A stretch of 64,000 nucleotides of DNA, taken from contig LR990041.1 in NCBI GenBank assembly GCA_905147135.1, positions 9,361,907 through 9,425,906 on the forward strand. The letters are read 5' to 3'. The notes under the pieces are model-generated. The model was not told where the DNA came from. It saw only the letters and a program-made list of their open reading frames with translations, and made no database searches. This DNA is from Blastobasis lacticolella (taxonomy: Eukaryota; Arthropoda; Insecta; Lepidoptera; Blastobasidae). Shown here piece after piece: positions 31,514 through 43,268 of the stretch (the first letter of the stretch is position 1; each line of letters opens with the position of its first letter). A program made the translations under genes and the position numbers.

Positions 31514-34500
31514 TTAACAAATATTATTACTCAGATTTAATTTAACAACTAAGTCACTTTCGGTTTCTATCTTTATTTCTTTTTGAAATGCTTTCTTCAA
31601 CATTAGGTCGATCGCTGCTTCTTCTGAAAGAGAAAGAAAGACGTTTTTATAAACTACTAATCTTTTAGTATGTATTGCTGATAATTTTATTTTTATCTCT
31701 ATATTTTTTATGTTATCATTACAAGAAAAAAATTACCTGTGACTTGTATAGCCAACAATTGATGGACGATATGCCTGGCGGTAATCTTGAACAGATCTCT
31801 GCTACTTATTTTCTTGTTCTTATAATAAGGCATTAGTAATTTAACAACAAGTCCTGCAACATCCACTTTCTCAGACTTCTTGGTAACATCCTCTTTAGTG
31901 TTCTTTACCTCATTTTTGAGTTTGTGTACTTTTTCTTTCTTTACCTCTGATTTGGATCCTTTGCTATGCTTTTCCTTAGATTTACTACTCAAACTTAACT
32001 TACTCTTATCTCTTGACTCATCTTTGGATTTGATTTTCTCTGCCGTTGAAGACTCCTGTGTATCAGCTGAGCTCAAATGTTCCTTATCTATTGCTTGCTT
32101 CTCTGACACAACAGGCTCAGGTTCAGGGGGCCTCTCTGCGAACTGTTTTAATTCTTGCAAAACTTTATCTGCTTCTCTACTTAGTTTATGAGCCTTGTCA
32201 AGTTTGGCTTCATCTATTTCAGCATCTTGTACAGGTATTGATGTAGCATTAATTTCATCAGAATTATTATTGGTAATATTTCCGTGATGTTCTTCAGAAC
32301 TCTGATTTTTAATTGGATCTGTTTCAACAACATCCATATTTGATTTTAACGATGAGTTTTGATTAGTGCTTGTTTTGCTTACATCCGATATGTTTTGCTG
32401 GTTCGTTTCACAATTGTCTGTACCATCATCTATTACTAACTCTTTTTCTGAGTCACTATCAGCATCGCCGAACAGGAGCGACTTTTGTGATGTTTCCTTG
32501 TGATTTCCATTATGTGGTTTTGTAGATTTAGAAGGTGACTTTTCAGCACTACTATGTTTTGAGCTGCTCGATTTTCGTCTCTTTGATTCTGATTCTCGTC
32601 TATGCCTTTTAGACTTTTTAGAATCTGATTTATGCGATTTTGATTCATCTTTTGACTTCTTAGAATCTGTTCTATCTTTGGAACTTGTTGATTTACTTTT
32701 TAAGTCTTCAGAGTCAGTTTTTAATTTGGATGAAACATCTGGTTCTTTCTTGATGCGTTTCTTTGTAACTTCTGACTCACTGTCAGATGATTCTCCAAAC
32801 AACGCTTTGATTTTTCTCTTGGCTATAGGTTTGTTTTTCTTAGATGGACTTTCCTTCTTATCATGATGTTTATGTTTTTCGCGCCCTCTTTCATGTTTTT
32901 CTGTGTGTTCAGTTTTACCTTTAATACCTTGCAGTGTGATATTAATGACGAAAGTACTACCTTTGTCCTCATTTTCTATGTGCACACTGTCTTCTGTAGA
33001 TACTAATTTTAAAGTCGTATCATTGTGAATATTATGACTATCATCTAATTTTAATGTAGTATCATCGCTTATATCTCTATTATTATGTTCATCTATAATT
33101 AAATCGCTTTCATCATCACTTTCATTATGCTTAGGAGATTCATGTGATGCTTTACTAAAGAAAGATTGGAGCTTAGTTTGTGTAAGTGGGTCTCTCTTAA
33201 ACGAATTAGCTTTTCTTTTCGTTTCCCTATCTGCTTTTGATGGAGCTCTTTCTTCATTACTGTCCAACTCGCCTAAAACAATTTAAAAATTAATTTATAT
33301 AAAATAAATGTATAGAAATCACGATATGTTAAACAAAATCAATAGCCCAGCATTACGATCATGTTGGAGATATTAAATTTACCTACAAAAAGTATCAAAA
33401 AATAGTTGTGTATATTTTTACAGACCTCTTTCTAATTGTGCTGCAGTAACGAAACCGTGATGTTTATGTTTTTCTCGTTGTTTCTGTTCTTCGAATTCTT
33501 TGACGAACTCATTCAAGGTATTCTTTTTCTTTGGCTCAAAAGTTTTCAGTTCTTGGTACAGATTGTCCGTGCATGCCTTCACTGATGATATCTGTAACAT
33601 AAGTGGCATTGATTTGGTTGCCTAGTCTGGTTATTAATATTTTCTTTATTTTGTATTATATATAGTGGTATTAATAATTAATAATTTCTGTGTTAGCACG
33701 TCGTTCGCGTAGTGCGCGCATCGAGCTCGATCATGGGTCAGTCTGAAAACCAGCGCTGTGTTTGGCTGCTGCCATTCATAGCATTAAGCTGAGGCTGGTC
33801 CAATTTGGTCCGAGGACGCATCGCCCTGCTTTCTTAATATGTATTTATTATGTTAGTTTTAAGTATCTGAATGTGTTATTGGACCAAATAAAGTTACGTC
33901 TATGTCTATGTCTACGTATTTATTTGCATGGCATAGAGAGAGGTATGGCATAGCGGGGTATCCCGTTCGAATTGGAGCCGCCCGACTGGAGAAGTACCTT
34001 ACAGAAAACCGCAACTAAACAATGCTCTTTTAAATAGTATTGTGTTTCTGCCGGTGAGTAAGGTCTCCAGTACTCCATGGAGTGTGGATTAGGGGAACCG
34101 TGGCTTTGGCAGTGGAGGGGCATTTGCCTTTTTGTTGCCAGTCCAACGTGTTATAGAGATGGGCAACGCATTTGCGATACATGGTGTTGCTATGTGTGGT
34201 GGAGGCCGCTTTCCATCGGGAGGCCCGCTTGCCTGCAAACTGACATAAAAAAAATTACCAGTTTGGTCATGGCGCGTCTGTATAGGCTGACAACGGTGCT
34301 CTTAGAGAATGCCTGGTACTCCATTTCCACGGCGCACTGCTCCACATCGTGTTTAGACAGCGGCCGGTCTGGTTTCTCCTTGTCCTTCATACTGCTCAGA
34401 TTGTGGTTCAGGGCGTCCTTTAGTAGAGACATGTAGCTCTCTCGGCTAGCTACAGTAAGACCGTTCACCTGCGAAATAAATATGAGGGATTCAGACTATT

Positions 34501-37500
34501 TAGCAATAAAAGTTTGACATATTCACTAAAATTAACTTTTCTCTGCGTTATCGTTGCCTCAATGTTAGATAAAGGGCAGGGCCTGTCTGACCTCAGAGTA
34601 TATAATACATGAAATCTGGTGAAACTCTTCAAATTAAAGGTCCATTCTTCCAGCCATTTTTGTTAGTCAAAAATATTCTTTGAAACTTTAAAGCCACAGT
34701 ACTATAGATATGAAACATAAAAGGATAATAATGTAATAATAGTCTCTGCCTACCTATGTAGTAAATTATTATTGATAATAACTAATATTCTGATTGGTAA
34801 GAAATGATTTTTTCCCGCAGCATCAGCACCTTCGCACCTCTTAATGCCACGAAATCCTATACCAGCTTGGTTGACCAAAGACCTTGCAAATAAACAGAGA
34901 ACACAAATACTAGAATAATGAGCACCGACCTTCAAACCGGTACTGTCCGCAGCTTTGCACTTGGCGTGCTTAGCGGCTTCTTGCTCATTACTCCGGTGCC
35001 GGTCCTTGTCAGGGTTCCGACGCGCCAGCTCCTGCATGATCAGGGTCTTGGTCTCCTGCGCCACGCGCCGCCGGCTCTCCTCGCCGTCCGAGCCGTCGCT
35101 GTCGTCGCGGCCGTACGACTCGGCTTCCCTGCAAGACAAAAGTTCTACATACAAAACAAAAAGAATACAGGGGAATTTCAAAGAGCTACTTTAACAAGTA
35201 GTAAGTGTGGTATTGGTGTGCCTCAGTAGATGGTAGGTGGCGCTGCTTAGACAGGAGTCTCAAGGAGTATTGGATTTGGTAACCGAAGTTACTCTGAAAG
35301 GTATTTCGTGAAAAGATATTTAGTTTTAGTACCTTTTCTAAGAAGAACGCGCAAAATGTCTACAGTTTTATACATCTCATTTTGACAACGGTCTCATTTT
35401 GATTTATTTCTGAGAATCGTGTCTAATCAATGCTTAATGTCCCATTATCTGTACAGTTCATTATTAATTAGAAATAGTTGTTGTTTCTGTTGCCCGCGCC
35501 CTCGCGCACGAGAGCACAAGCAGGACTGTCGCCAAGATTATGGTGATGTATCTGTCACCTGCACAGGCTTGACGGTTCTCTTACTAAATACTAATGTATT
35601 GTTTACTTCATCATCATCATGGCATCTGCCGAAAGACGACCACTGCTGGGCATAGGCCTCTCCAGAGATCTTCATTATCGGCCCAGTCCTGGGCCGTTCG
35701 TATTCAGCTAGTATCTGCGATCTAAACCAGGTCGTTAGTTCACCTTGCTGAAGGCCTACTCACGCTGCGAACTTAACTGCCCCATCAGCCATCTGTTATA
35801 CAATCATCATATCAATCCTACGGTCTATGTCAGTTGACTTGGTTCGCCTGCTCCTCCTCATTTCTGATTCGATCGCTTACTGAGACTTCGAATATAGACC
35901 TTCCCGCCCTTTGTGTGACTGCTGTAAGTATTCTTATAAGAACCATAGTGAGAAGTAATGTATTTACCACATATTTTCTTTTTTTTTATGCGACTCAGTG
36001 ACAAACGAGCAGCACCTGATGGTAAGTGGTAACATCTATAATTCATAACATTTAGGTTGGAGGTAATAAAAAGGCAGAACCGCAGTTGCGTTGTCATTGT
36101 GAGGACTAAGATGAAATTCCTCACGCTTGTAATTTCGCTAGCTACTGTATCCTTACATACGGAACACAATAATACAAGCATTGTTGCTTGGCGGCAGTAA
36201 TAGGTAAGGTGAGAACACCCAGGCGGACTCCTCAGGCTCCTACCTCCTACCACTGATCTCTGGGGATTTAAAACAACAACAAAACCGACACCCACCTCTT
36301 CTGTCCGTACCGGCCCTGCCCATACAGCTGGTCCGGGTCCTCGTTGGAGACGAACCCTCCCTTCCCGAGGTGCGCGGACATCGCCCGCCGCAAATGCTGG
36401 TCCAAAGCTCGTTGCACGCCGCGCTCGTCCGCGCACGCGTCGCAGCGGTTCACGCAGCGCGGCGGCTCCTCGCCGAAGTATTCCGCGAACGTTTTGTGAC
36501 GACATCTGCGATAGGACAGTGTGATAGGTTTGTGCAATTTCGAATGGAAGATATGACTAGCCTATGACTAGAGACCGAAGACTTCTATGTACTAGCGTAT
36601 GTATTTTTAAATCCCGATGGAGAGGGGTGTTGTAAGTGTGACGTGTGTGTCTTTGGTCTGCTGTGTGTCTTCCTGTAGCATCGTAGCTCCCGAACGGATG
36701 GATTTCGATGCGGTTTTCTATATTTGAAAGCCAGATTAATCGTGATGGTTTATTTATTTATTTATTTAACTGTTTATTGTACACAATAATGATATACAGA
36801 GAAATATAAAAGAACAAAAGACACAACTGGCGCTGCTTATTTCTAAAAAGAAATTTCTTCCAGCAGGCCTACAGAAGAGAGATGTTAGACTAAAGTAACG
36901 CAGATACGACGTGCACAATAATTGAATATTTAAATACATAAATATATTATATTATAATATATAGGTATATAAAGCTAATGTAGACATATTATTAAAACAA
37001 GCGATATAAAATACATAAATATATAAGTTATGGACTAGACAGGGAAAGATAATATTCCTTGACCCTCTTTTTAAATATAGACAGTGACTGACTGTCACGC
37101 ACATTATGTGGCAGTTAGTTCCATAGTCTCGCTGCATGGACAGTGAAGGAATAGGAGAAGAAATCGGAATGATGGATAGGGATGGATAACAATGATTTTA
37201 CATTGGACCGACAAGGCTTGTCTTGGGCCCGGGAGAAGTGGAAGGAGTTGCAGAGATATGAGGGAGCAGAGGGATTGTTGAGGATATTGTAGAGCATAGA
37301 AAGGACATGAGCGTTCCTGCGATAACGAATCGGTAGCCACTTGAGCTGCGATCGATAAAGAGAGATATGATCATACTTTCGTAGACCAAAAATAAACCTT
37401 ATGCAGACATTTTGCAAACGCTCAAGTTTGTTTAGAAGCTCTTCTGTGGCATCCAGATAGCAAGAGTCAGCGTAATCTAGGATAGGGAGAAGGAGGGTTT

Positions 37501-40500
37501 GGACAAGGGAGATCTTAGTTTGTATAGGTAAAAGGCTTTGAAGGTATTTGAGCGAGTGAAGTGAGAAATGTAATTTCTTACTGACCTCGTTGACATGTGA
37601 AACCCAAGAAAGATTGGAGTCTAGAATCACCCCAAGATTTCTCGCCGACTTACTGATCGGGATTGGGATATCATCATAAAATAACTAAGGTATTATTATG
37701 TCAGAGCCTAGTCGCCTCATAGTACATATGAGGGCTCCCGATGAGTAATGCTTGCGATTTCCCGGGGTTAACCAGTAAACCAAATGACTTGGCCCAAACA
37801 GAAATTCGTTCTAAATCGGCATTAATAAGAGCGAACGCTTCAGCAACATCAGAAATTCTGCATATAGGTGAAAGTTAGAAGAGATGACAGAGGTGACAGT
37901 GTTAATAAATACAGAGAATAGGAGAGGAGAAAGAACACCGCCCTGAGGAACGCCCGCAACGAGGTCCCGCCAGTCAGAAGAGGCCTCATCAGAGCGGACC
38001 CGCTGAGAACGACCCCGCAGATAGGAGTCAATCCACAGTAAAACAGAAGGAGAACCATTAAGTGAGCGAAGAGTAGCGAGAAGAACGTCGAAGTCTACAG
38101 AGTTAAAAGCGCTGCTAAAGTCAAGTAGTGTTAAAATTGTCAGTGACTTGTCCTCCATTGCGAGACGTATATCGTCAGTGACCTTTAGCAGCGCAGTGAC
38201 AGTACTGTGACCGGCCAGGTCGACCGACCGACCGACCTGGCCGGAAACCAGATTGAAAAGTTGATAGAAGACTATTCGATGTAAGATAGGTGGAGAGTTG
38301 GCTGTGGACGATGTGTTCGAGGACTTTGGAAAGGTAAGGAAGTAGAGAAATGGGTCGAAAATTGGATAAGGAGATGGGATTGGAAGTTTTAGGAAGAGGT
38401 ATAACCTCAGCACTCTTCCAGGCCGATGGGAAACAACCCGTAACTAAGGAATAATTAAAGATGTGACTAAGTATGGGTAAGATTTGTGGGAGTAGGAGGG
38501 AGATCATGCGGCAGGAAACACCATCGTTGCCCACAGCTGTAGAAGTGATGGAAGAAATATGTTTTTTAACGTCCTCCTCTGCGACAGTGGTGAAGTGGAA
38601 AGAAGAGCAAAGAGGGCGAGAGTGGCCGTCCAGTTGCGCAATAGTGCGTGCCTTAACATCGGCTTCCAATATCACCGGCGGCGTGGAGAAGTGAGTATTG
38701 AGGGCGTTCAGGTCGAAAGAGGTATTGCGCGGCTCTACAGATTTGCCTATGCCAAGTGTTCTAAGAAACGACCAAGCTTTCGAAGAGGATGACCCGATGA
38801 TGGAACTATGGATATGACGCCTCCTGGCATCTCTACAGAGACGGCTACAAAGATTTCTGTAGTATTTATACCTGTCAAATTTTTTATCTGAAGGGTATTT
38901 ATTGTAACGACGTTTGGCGCTGTCACGTTTCTTAACAATGCTTCATTAAAATCAGTTTTGTAGTTTAATAAAGCCTGTTTTGCCTGTCCTTAGGTATGAC
39001 CACTTTGAAATAAAAAAGATCATCTGGACTGGCGACAATATCCCGGTTGGGCTCTCGCTGGCGAGGCCCCAGAGTCTGCCATGACAATGATCCAGGATTT
39101 GGCAGATCAGGTAATTATAGTGGAGCGACTGCCATCTGAGCTCCGTGACCTTGCTACCAGGGGAAGCTGACCACATTGGATCATAGTTATACATTCAGTG
39201 TGGAAGTTTCATCACGATGTTTCACGGTAAGAGATTATAGTTTTAAAATATTGAGCTAAAAATACATGGTGATAAACCCGATAAGTGACGATTTATGTAT
39301 AACTATGTCTCGTTTCGCAAACCGAAATAGCTAAAGTAAAGCCAACGAGAGGAGTTAAAAACTGTAAACAACAGTTCTTGACTGTACACTGTACTGACAT
39401 CTGTCATTTCATGCAAATATGTTATGTCACATGAATGAAATAAATGTCAACATGGTTTGTATAAAATTACAGGTATAATCATGAACTTGTTTACAATCTT
39501 AGCTAATTATTCCTTCAAATGAGCGCGACAAAACCCGACATGCTCAAAGCAGACATTGAACATCTTGTGTCAGCATCTAGGAAGGCGAGCAAGCAACTGT
39601 ATTTTTAATTTACAGCTGCAGGGCGAGCGACTGTATTTCAAGATAGCGCCGCCCACTTTCAATGCCTACTATTGGTTAAATACTCCTTCAGAACAGAATA
39701 GTTTCATAAAAATGTGGACATACGTTTATAATATATACAAGAAAGTATTAAAACTTGTACTAACTTTACTTCTTCGCAGTAGCGCACCATGATTTCGAAG
39801 CTCTTATATGAATTCTTGCACCGATTCTTCTGTTCCTCTGTTTTCGCCATCGCCATTTCTTTCTTGAGCAAAAAATCTACTGAGCGCCGCTCCGCGTTCG
39901 AATAGTAGATGCGACAAAATGCTGGTTTCCCGTCGCGCCCAGCTCGGCCAGATTCCTATCGATAATGTCATATTTGTTTAACAATGGTTCAGATTTGTAA
40001 ATTATGCAAATACAGTATGCAAATTCGTATATCGATTACGTTTCTAGTGTAAGTTATAAATACTTTTTCTCAAAATTGCGAGGTTCACCTATTTCCCACG
40101 TATTCCTAGACCTTATGTAATATGTGACCAAACCAGCGCAGGCATGCCTCTTCGATCTTATCTGCGATATCTCTCACGCCTAATGCGACCCCTACCATTG
40201 GGCATGAGTCATTGCCGATAGTTATAAGATCCCAGCATTTTTCATGAAAATTTCTCACTTAAAAATATTTATGAGACCAACACCCCCTAAGTTTTAGGAA
40301 AATAACCAGTTACTGCTTTCATCTGCATAAAAAAAAAGATAAGTACCTGATAGTACGCAGCCACGTTTTGCGCGATACCCCAATGCGCGACCGCGCGAAC
40401 AGTCGCCTTGTCCACGCCCATTCCGAACGAGACGGTGGCGCAAACGCACGGACAATCGCCGCGCGTCCATTGCTCTTGGACCGATATACGCTCCGCCGAC

Positions 40501-41902
40501 TTCAAGCCTAATTAATATTAGTCAGTTGGGTTATTGTTAGAAAACAGCATTTCAATCAAATCTATAGATGAAAATTTAAAAATAATAATATCACAATATA
40601 GAATAGAATAATAAATATTAAATTAAATATAATTAAGAAACACTGCCTGGCAGATTTAATGATAATATAGTGAAACCACATATACACACCTCCATGATAT
40701 GCTAGAGCATTTAATCCTTTTCTAGAGAGCATGTTGGCAAGATCTTCAGTCTGATCTCGGGTTCTGCAATATACGATCACAGCATTTTTGTCTTTCTGAA
40801 ACATAATTTATAATATGGTTCATATCAGGCAGCAGCTAGATTAATAAGTGTAATTAGATAATTAATGAAAAGACTCACAAACCGGTAAATAAGTTAACAC
40901 TAAACTTACAGGTTTAACATTTTCTTCATCTTTCAAACTTTTTTGTAGAAATTCCAGTAGATGTCCCACCTCATCATCTATACAGTTTTGATATATGACA
41001 TCATAAAATAGGTTCCTCCTAAAACTAGGTGTTTTAAACTTTGCTACTGGTGATAAAAGCTTGAGGTTCACTATAATGTCATCAGCCACTTCCAAACTAG
41101 CAGTGGCCGTCAGAGCCACCCACGGTATCCTAGTATACTTCTCTCTGAAGTTGCCCAGCTTCATATAGTCCGGACGAAAATCATGACCCCACTCACTGAC
41201 ACAATGTGCTTCATCCACTACTATATATGAGAGCTTTTTATATTTATACATATGTTCAACAAGAGACTGAAAAATATTTGTAGCGGCCTGCTCAGGAGTT
41301 ACATACAAAAATCTAGTGTTAGGTCTCATGCTCTTCAAATCATTAATTACCCTCTCTCTATCTTTTGTTGTCATTTTGGAGTTAATTGATTCTGCTGGGA
41401 TTTTAAACTTTGCTAGGTGATCTATCTGGTCTTTAATGAGGGCAAGAAGTGGTGAGAATACGATAGCAATTTTATTGTCTTGCAGCATGGCAGGCAATTG
41501 GAAGCATAGTGACTTCCCAGATCCTGTGGGCATTGATACATACACATCGTGTACACCTAAAAGGAAAAGAAAAACTGATTGCGTGGAAACAATGTGGTAA
41601 CAAGACATTAAACTTTGTACAGTTACCTATTTTAATTAGAATTATGTTAATGTATTCAATAATTTAATTTACCATACTGTACGTAGAATAACTCAGGAAA
41701 TAGGTATACTGATAATGTCACACTACATACACAAAATCGTAGTAATAGTAAACATGACCGTTATTTTATTTTTAAAATATTAATTATGGTTTTAAAAGTA
41801 AAACATACCTCTTGCTATAGCTCTCACTGCTCTTTCTTGAAGTTCACTCTTGAACTTTCTATGGCCAAAGTATTCGAACAGTTTTTCTGGTAAGTTATCC
41901 AT
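31514..41902 (-). CDS. RECQ5: RECQ5-type DNA helicase, 11 exons
   Basis: An ATP-dependent 3'-5' DNA helicase of the RECQ5 branch, nuclear, acting in recombination control and transcription-replication conflict. Coding exons 5' to 3': 41809-41902, 40910-41556, 40690-40795, 40347-40507, 39770-39955, 36296-36505, 34930-35128, 34259-34468, 33426-33591, 31737-33272, 31514-31623. About 1207 residues. Visible in order: Walker A (MPTGSGKS), DEAH box (VVDEAHCVSEWGHDFRPD), ALTATA, VIVYCRTR, FGMGVDK, ESGRAGRDG, the RecQ zinc site (CRHK, CVNRCDAC), a KIX-like region, a PCNA box (QTKLQSFF), a long Ser/Lys/Asp-rich stretch, and a C-terminal SRI-type domain. KIX and SRI bind RNA polymerase II in human RECQL5. 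All splice phases match except exon 5 to 6. It diverges from POLB. Confidence 0.9.
31737..33272 (-). CDS. RECQ5: RECQ5 exon 10: PCNA box, disordered region, SRI-type domain
   Basis: A 1536-base exon. It begins with a PCNA-interacting box (QTKLQSFF), continues with hundreds of residues of Ser, Lys, Asp and His, and ends in VVKLLMPYYKNKKISSRDLF and ITARHIVHQLL, the SRI-type helices that bind the phosphorylated Pol II tail. Confidence 0.85.
33920..34255 (+). mobile_element. Dispersed retroposon in RECQ5 intron 8
   Basis: Reads gaggtatggcatagcggggt, ggcagtggaggggcatttgc, gatgggcaacgcatttgc and ccatcgggaggcccgc, ending gacataaaaaaaa. The A tail at 34246-34254 ends about 4 bp from the RECQ5 exon 8 donor. 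Same family as 6276-6421 and 50125-50293. Confidence 0.6.
35600..35870. repeat. Dispersed repeat beginning with a CAT run
   Basis: catcatcatcatggcatctg and gaccactgctgggcataggc are typical of a moth retroposon tail. In RECQ5 intron 6. Confidence 0.5.
36005..36240. repeat. Dispersed repeat fragment
   Basis: acaaacgagcagcacctgat, ggtaagtggtaacatct and gcgttgtcattgtgaggact recur in part at 29165-29240 and 29785-29880. Family unknown. Confidence 0.4.
36296..36505 (-). CDS. RECQ5: RECQ5 exon 6: RecQ zinc-binding domain
   Basis: Correct frame reads CRHKTFAEYFGEEPP and CVNRCDACAD, giving the four zinc cysteines together with the end of exon 5. The frame begins one base after the gcag acceptor, so two bases are expected from exon 5. 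GC-rich. Ends phase 2, agreeing with exon 7. Confidence 0.85.
36640..36744. repeat. Dispersed repeat fragment (gatttcgatgcggtttt type)
   Basis: cccgaacggatggatttcga and tgcggttttctatatttgaa resemble the tail of a widespread insect repeat; a related fragment is at 44958-45110. Confidence 0.4.
36745..38985 (-). mobile_element. 5'-truncated CR1-type LINE in RECQ5 intron 5
   Basis: A minus-strand LINE with a short microsatellite 3' tail (tttatttatttatttattta). It carries coding DNA for the region before the RT, the RT and its C-terminus. Oriented with the host gene. Clade given from the motif set and tail; a jockey-type element is the alternative. Confidence 0.75.
37115..38960 (-). pseudogene. 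CR1-type LINE reverse transcriptase (decayed)
   Basis: Three frames make one product: FRPISLLPYLSKVLEHIV and STFQSGFRPGRS (38175-38675), LLDFSSAFNSVDFDVL and AGVPQGGVLSPLLFSVF (37811-38413), then LNLGVILDSNLSWVSHV-type and PILDYADSCYLDATEELL (37115-37630). The catalytic YADD box is lost: HLYAEF stands where LYADD is expected. Several frameshifts and stops. Upstream, 38755-38960 keeps RYKYYRNLCSRLCRDARRR. Confidence 0.8.
39770..39955 (-). CDS. RECQ5: RECQ5 exon 5: motif VI and start of zinc-binding domain
   Basis: Begins ESGRAGRDGKPAFCRIYY, the arginine-finger motif VI, and ends MVRYCEE at a gtaaag donor. With this donor the exon ends in phase 0, one base away from what the next exon needs. 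Confidence 0.8.
40910..41556 (-). CDS. RECQ5: RECQ5 exon 2: helicase lobe 1
   Basis: Holds nearly the whole first RecA-like domain: Walker A (MPTGSGKSLCFQLP), IVFSPLLALIKDQ, the DEAH box and ALTATA. Acceptor ttttag and donor cct|gtaagt. Confidence 0.9.
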
Positions 41903-43268
41903 TGTTTATTTTAAGATTATTTCTCCACAAATACCACAGGCACTTTACAAGGCAAAACATAATACTTAGAGTATGCAATACTGCTATACATTTTCCTATT
42001 TTTATGATATTCACTCAGATATAGTATTATATAAACCAATTATATCTATAATATATTTAAGAAACTGTGGAAGTCGTATCGTAACCTTAGACCGTATTAT
42101 CGTAACACAATTTCACAAAAATAGGTAACGATTTGGCATTTGCATGGCTCACAGGCTCACAGACATTTTGGCGCAGTTTGACTGATTTGACAACGTATTG
42201 ACAGCAGTGTTACCAGCACTAGTTTCCAAAAAAGTACGTGCGGGGCCCGCACTGCGGGCTCCTAAAATAGTACGAAAATGGCTAAAAAGGTACGGTTTAC
42301 CTACTCTTATATTCTATCGGCCTTCGGTGGGGGAGGGGGGGGGGTCGTCGCCAATAAAACGGCGTTATTTTGACAAGACAAGACCTTATTTATTCGGTGG
42401 TGGTGCCAGTGAGCCAAAAAGCGTCAAAATTAACCCCTTCTTTCATTATTTTACGGTATTTTGCAGACAGAAAAGGCAAAGTGACCAACCCCATCAGCAA
42501 AATTTAGCATTTTGTAAAAACGTACTAAATAGTACGATGTGGAGCAAAGTACGCAAAAGGTACGACAGTCGGCCAAATAATACGTAAATCGTACCAAAAG
42601 GTACGATCTGGCAACGCTGATTGACAGCATTGATTGACAGTTGTTTTTTTAATAGGCATTGGCATATAGGGCCATTAGCCAAAGACGAAACAAAAAGTTT
42701 CAAATAAAAGACATAGGTATTAAAACCCACCTTTCCACACTTCTACTTAAAAGCGGAGTCGGGCTCGGACGGAAAATCAGTGGCAGCATCGATATCGCTT
42801 CACTTCTTTTTTGCACAATCTAGAAGATTTGATTCCCACATGTTACAAGTCAGATTGTCAGTAGGGGTCTTTACACCACATTTTTGTTCATTTATCTATT
42901 GTTTGTTTTGTTTTATGTAATCAATGGTCTGTGGTAACGGTAAACATGGTGTTGGTAAAAATTTTAAATAGCATTTTGTTTCGTTTATATTGTTGTAATC
43001 CATGGCATCATTTACATAGGTAATCCACGTTACTATTTACTATCTACTCAAACGTTCTCTAAACCGTAGATAGGTACCACCTACCTACATGAAACACTCG
43101 CAAGTTTCCTGGAAGAAATTGGTTTGTTGTTTGTAACGAAACAAGGTAACTCTATGTTTAAAATCCTTATGTATATTATACCTATAGGTAACTACCTAGG
43201 TACATATTTATCTAACTAATACCTCAATTAGGTTTTTAGTTAGAGGTAGGTATAATACGTAGTACAAA
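41903..43268. promoter_or_regulatory. Divergent intergenic region RECQ5 / POLB with a MITE inside
   Basis: 1366 bp between the RECQ5 start codon (minus) and the POLB start codon (plus). It must hold both promoters and 5' UTRs. I see no convincing TATA box for either gene. A hAT-type MITE occupies 42205-42619. Confidence 0.6.
42205..42619. mobile_element. Non-autonomous hAT-type MITE, 415 bp
   Basis: Ends cagtgttaccag and ctggcaacgctg are inverted with two mismatches, of the CAGxGTTGCCAG type seen in hAT elements. The flanks are a perfect 8-bp duplication attgacag (42197-42204 and 42620-42627), the hAT target length. The interior has repeated gtacg/cgtac motifs and no transposase. Confidence 0.9.

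Noticed and set aside
35858..36505. Minus-strand frame of 215 residues starting MSSQNVRGILRRG
   Set aside because: It is the wrong frame over RECQ5 exon 6, running on into intron; the other frame has the RecQ zinc-binding cysteines.
42198..42587. Plus-strand frame of 129 residues
   Set aside because: It lies almost wholly inside the hAT MITE and shows no conserved sequence.
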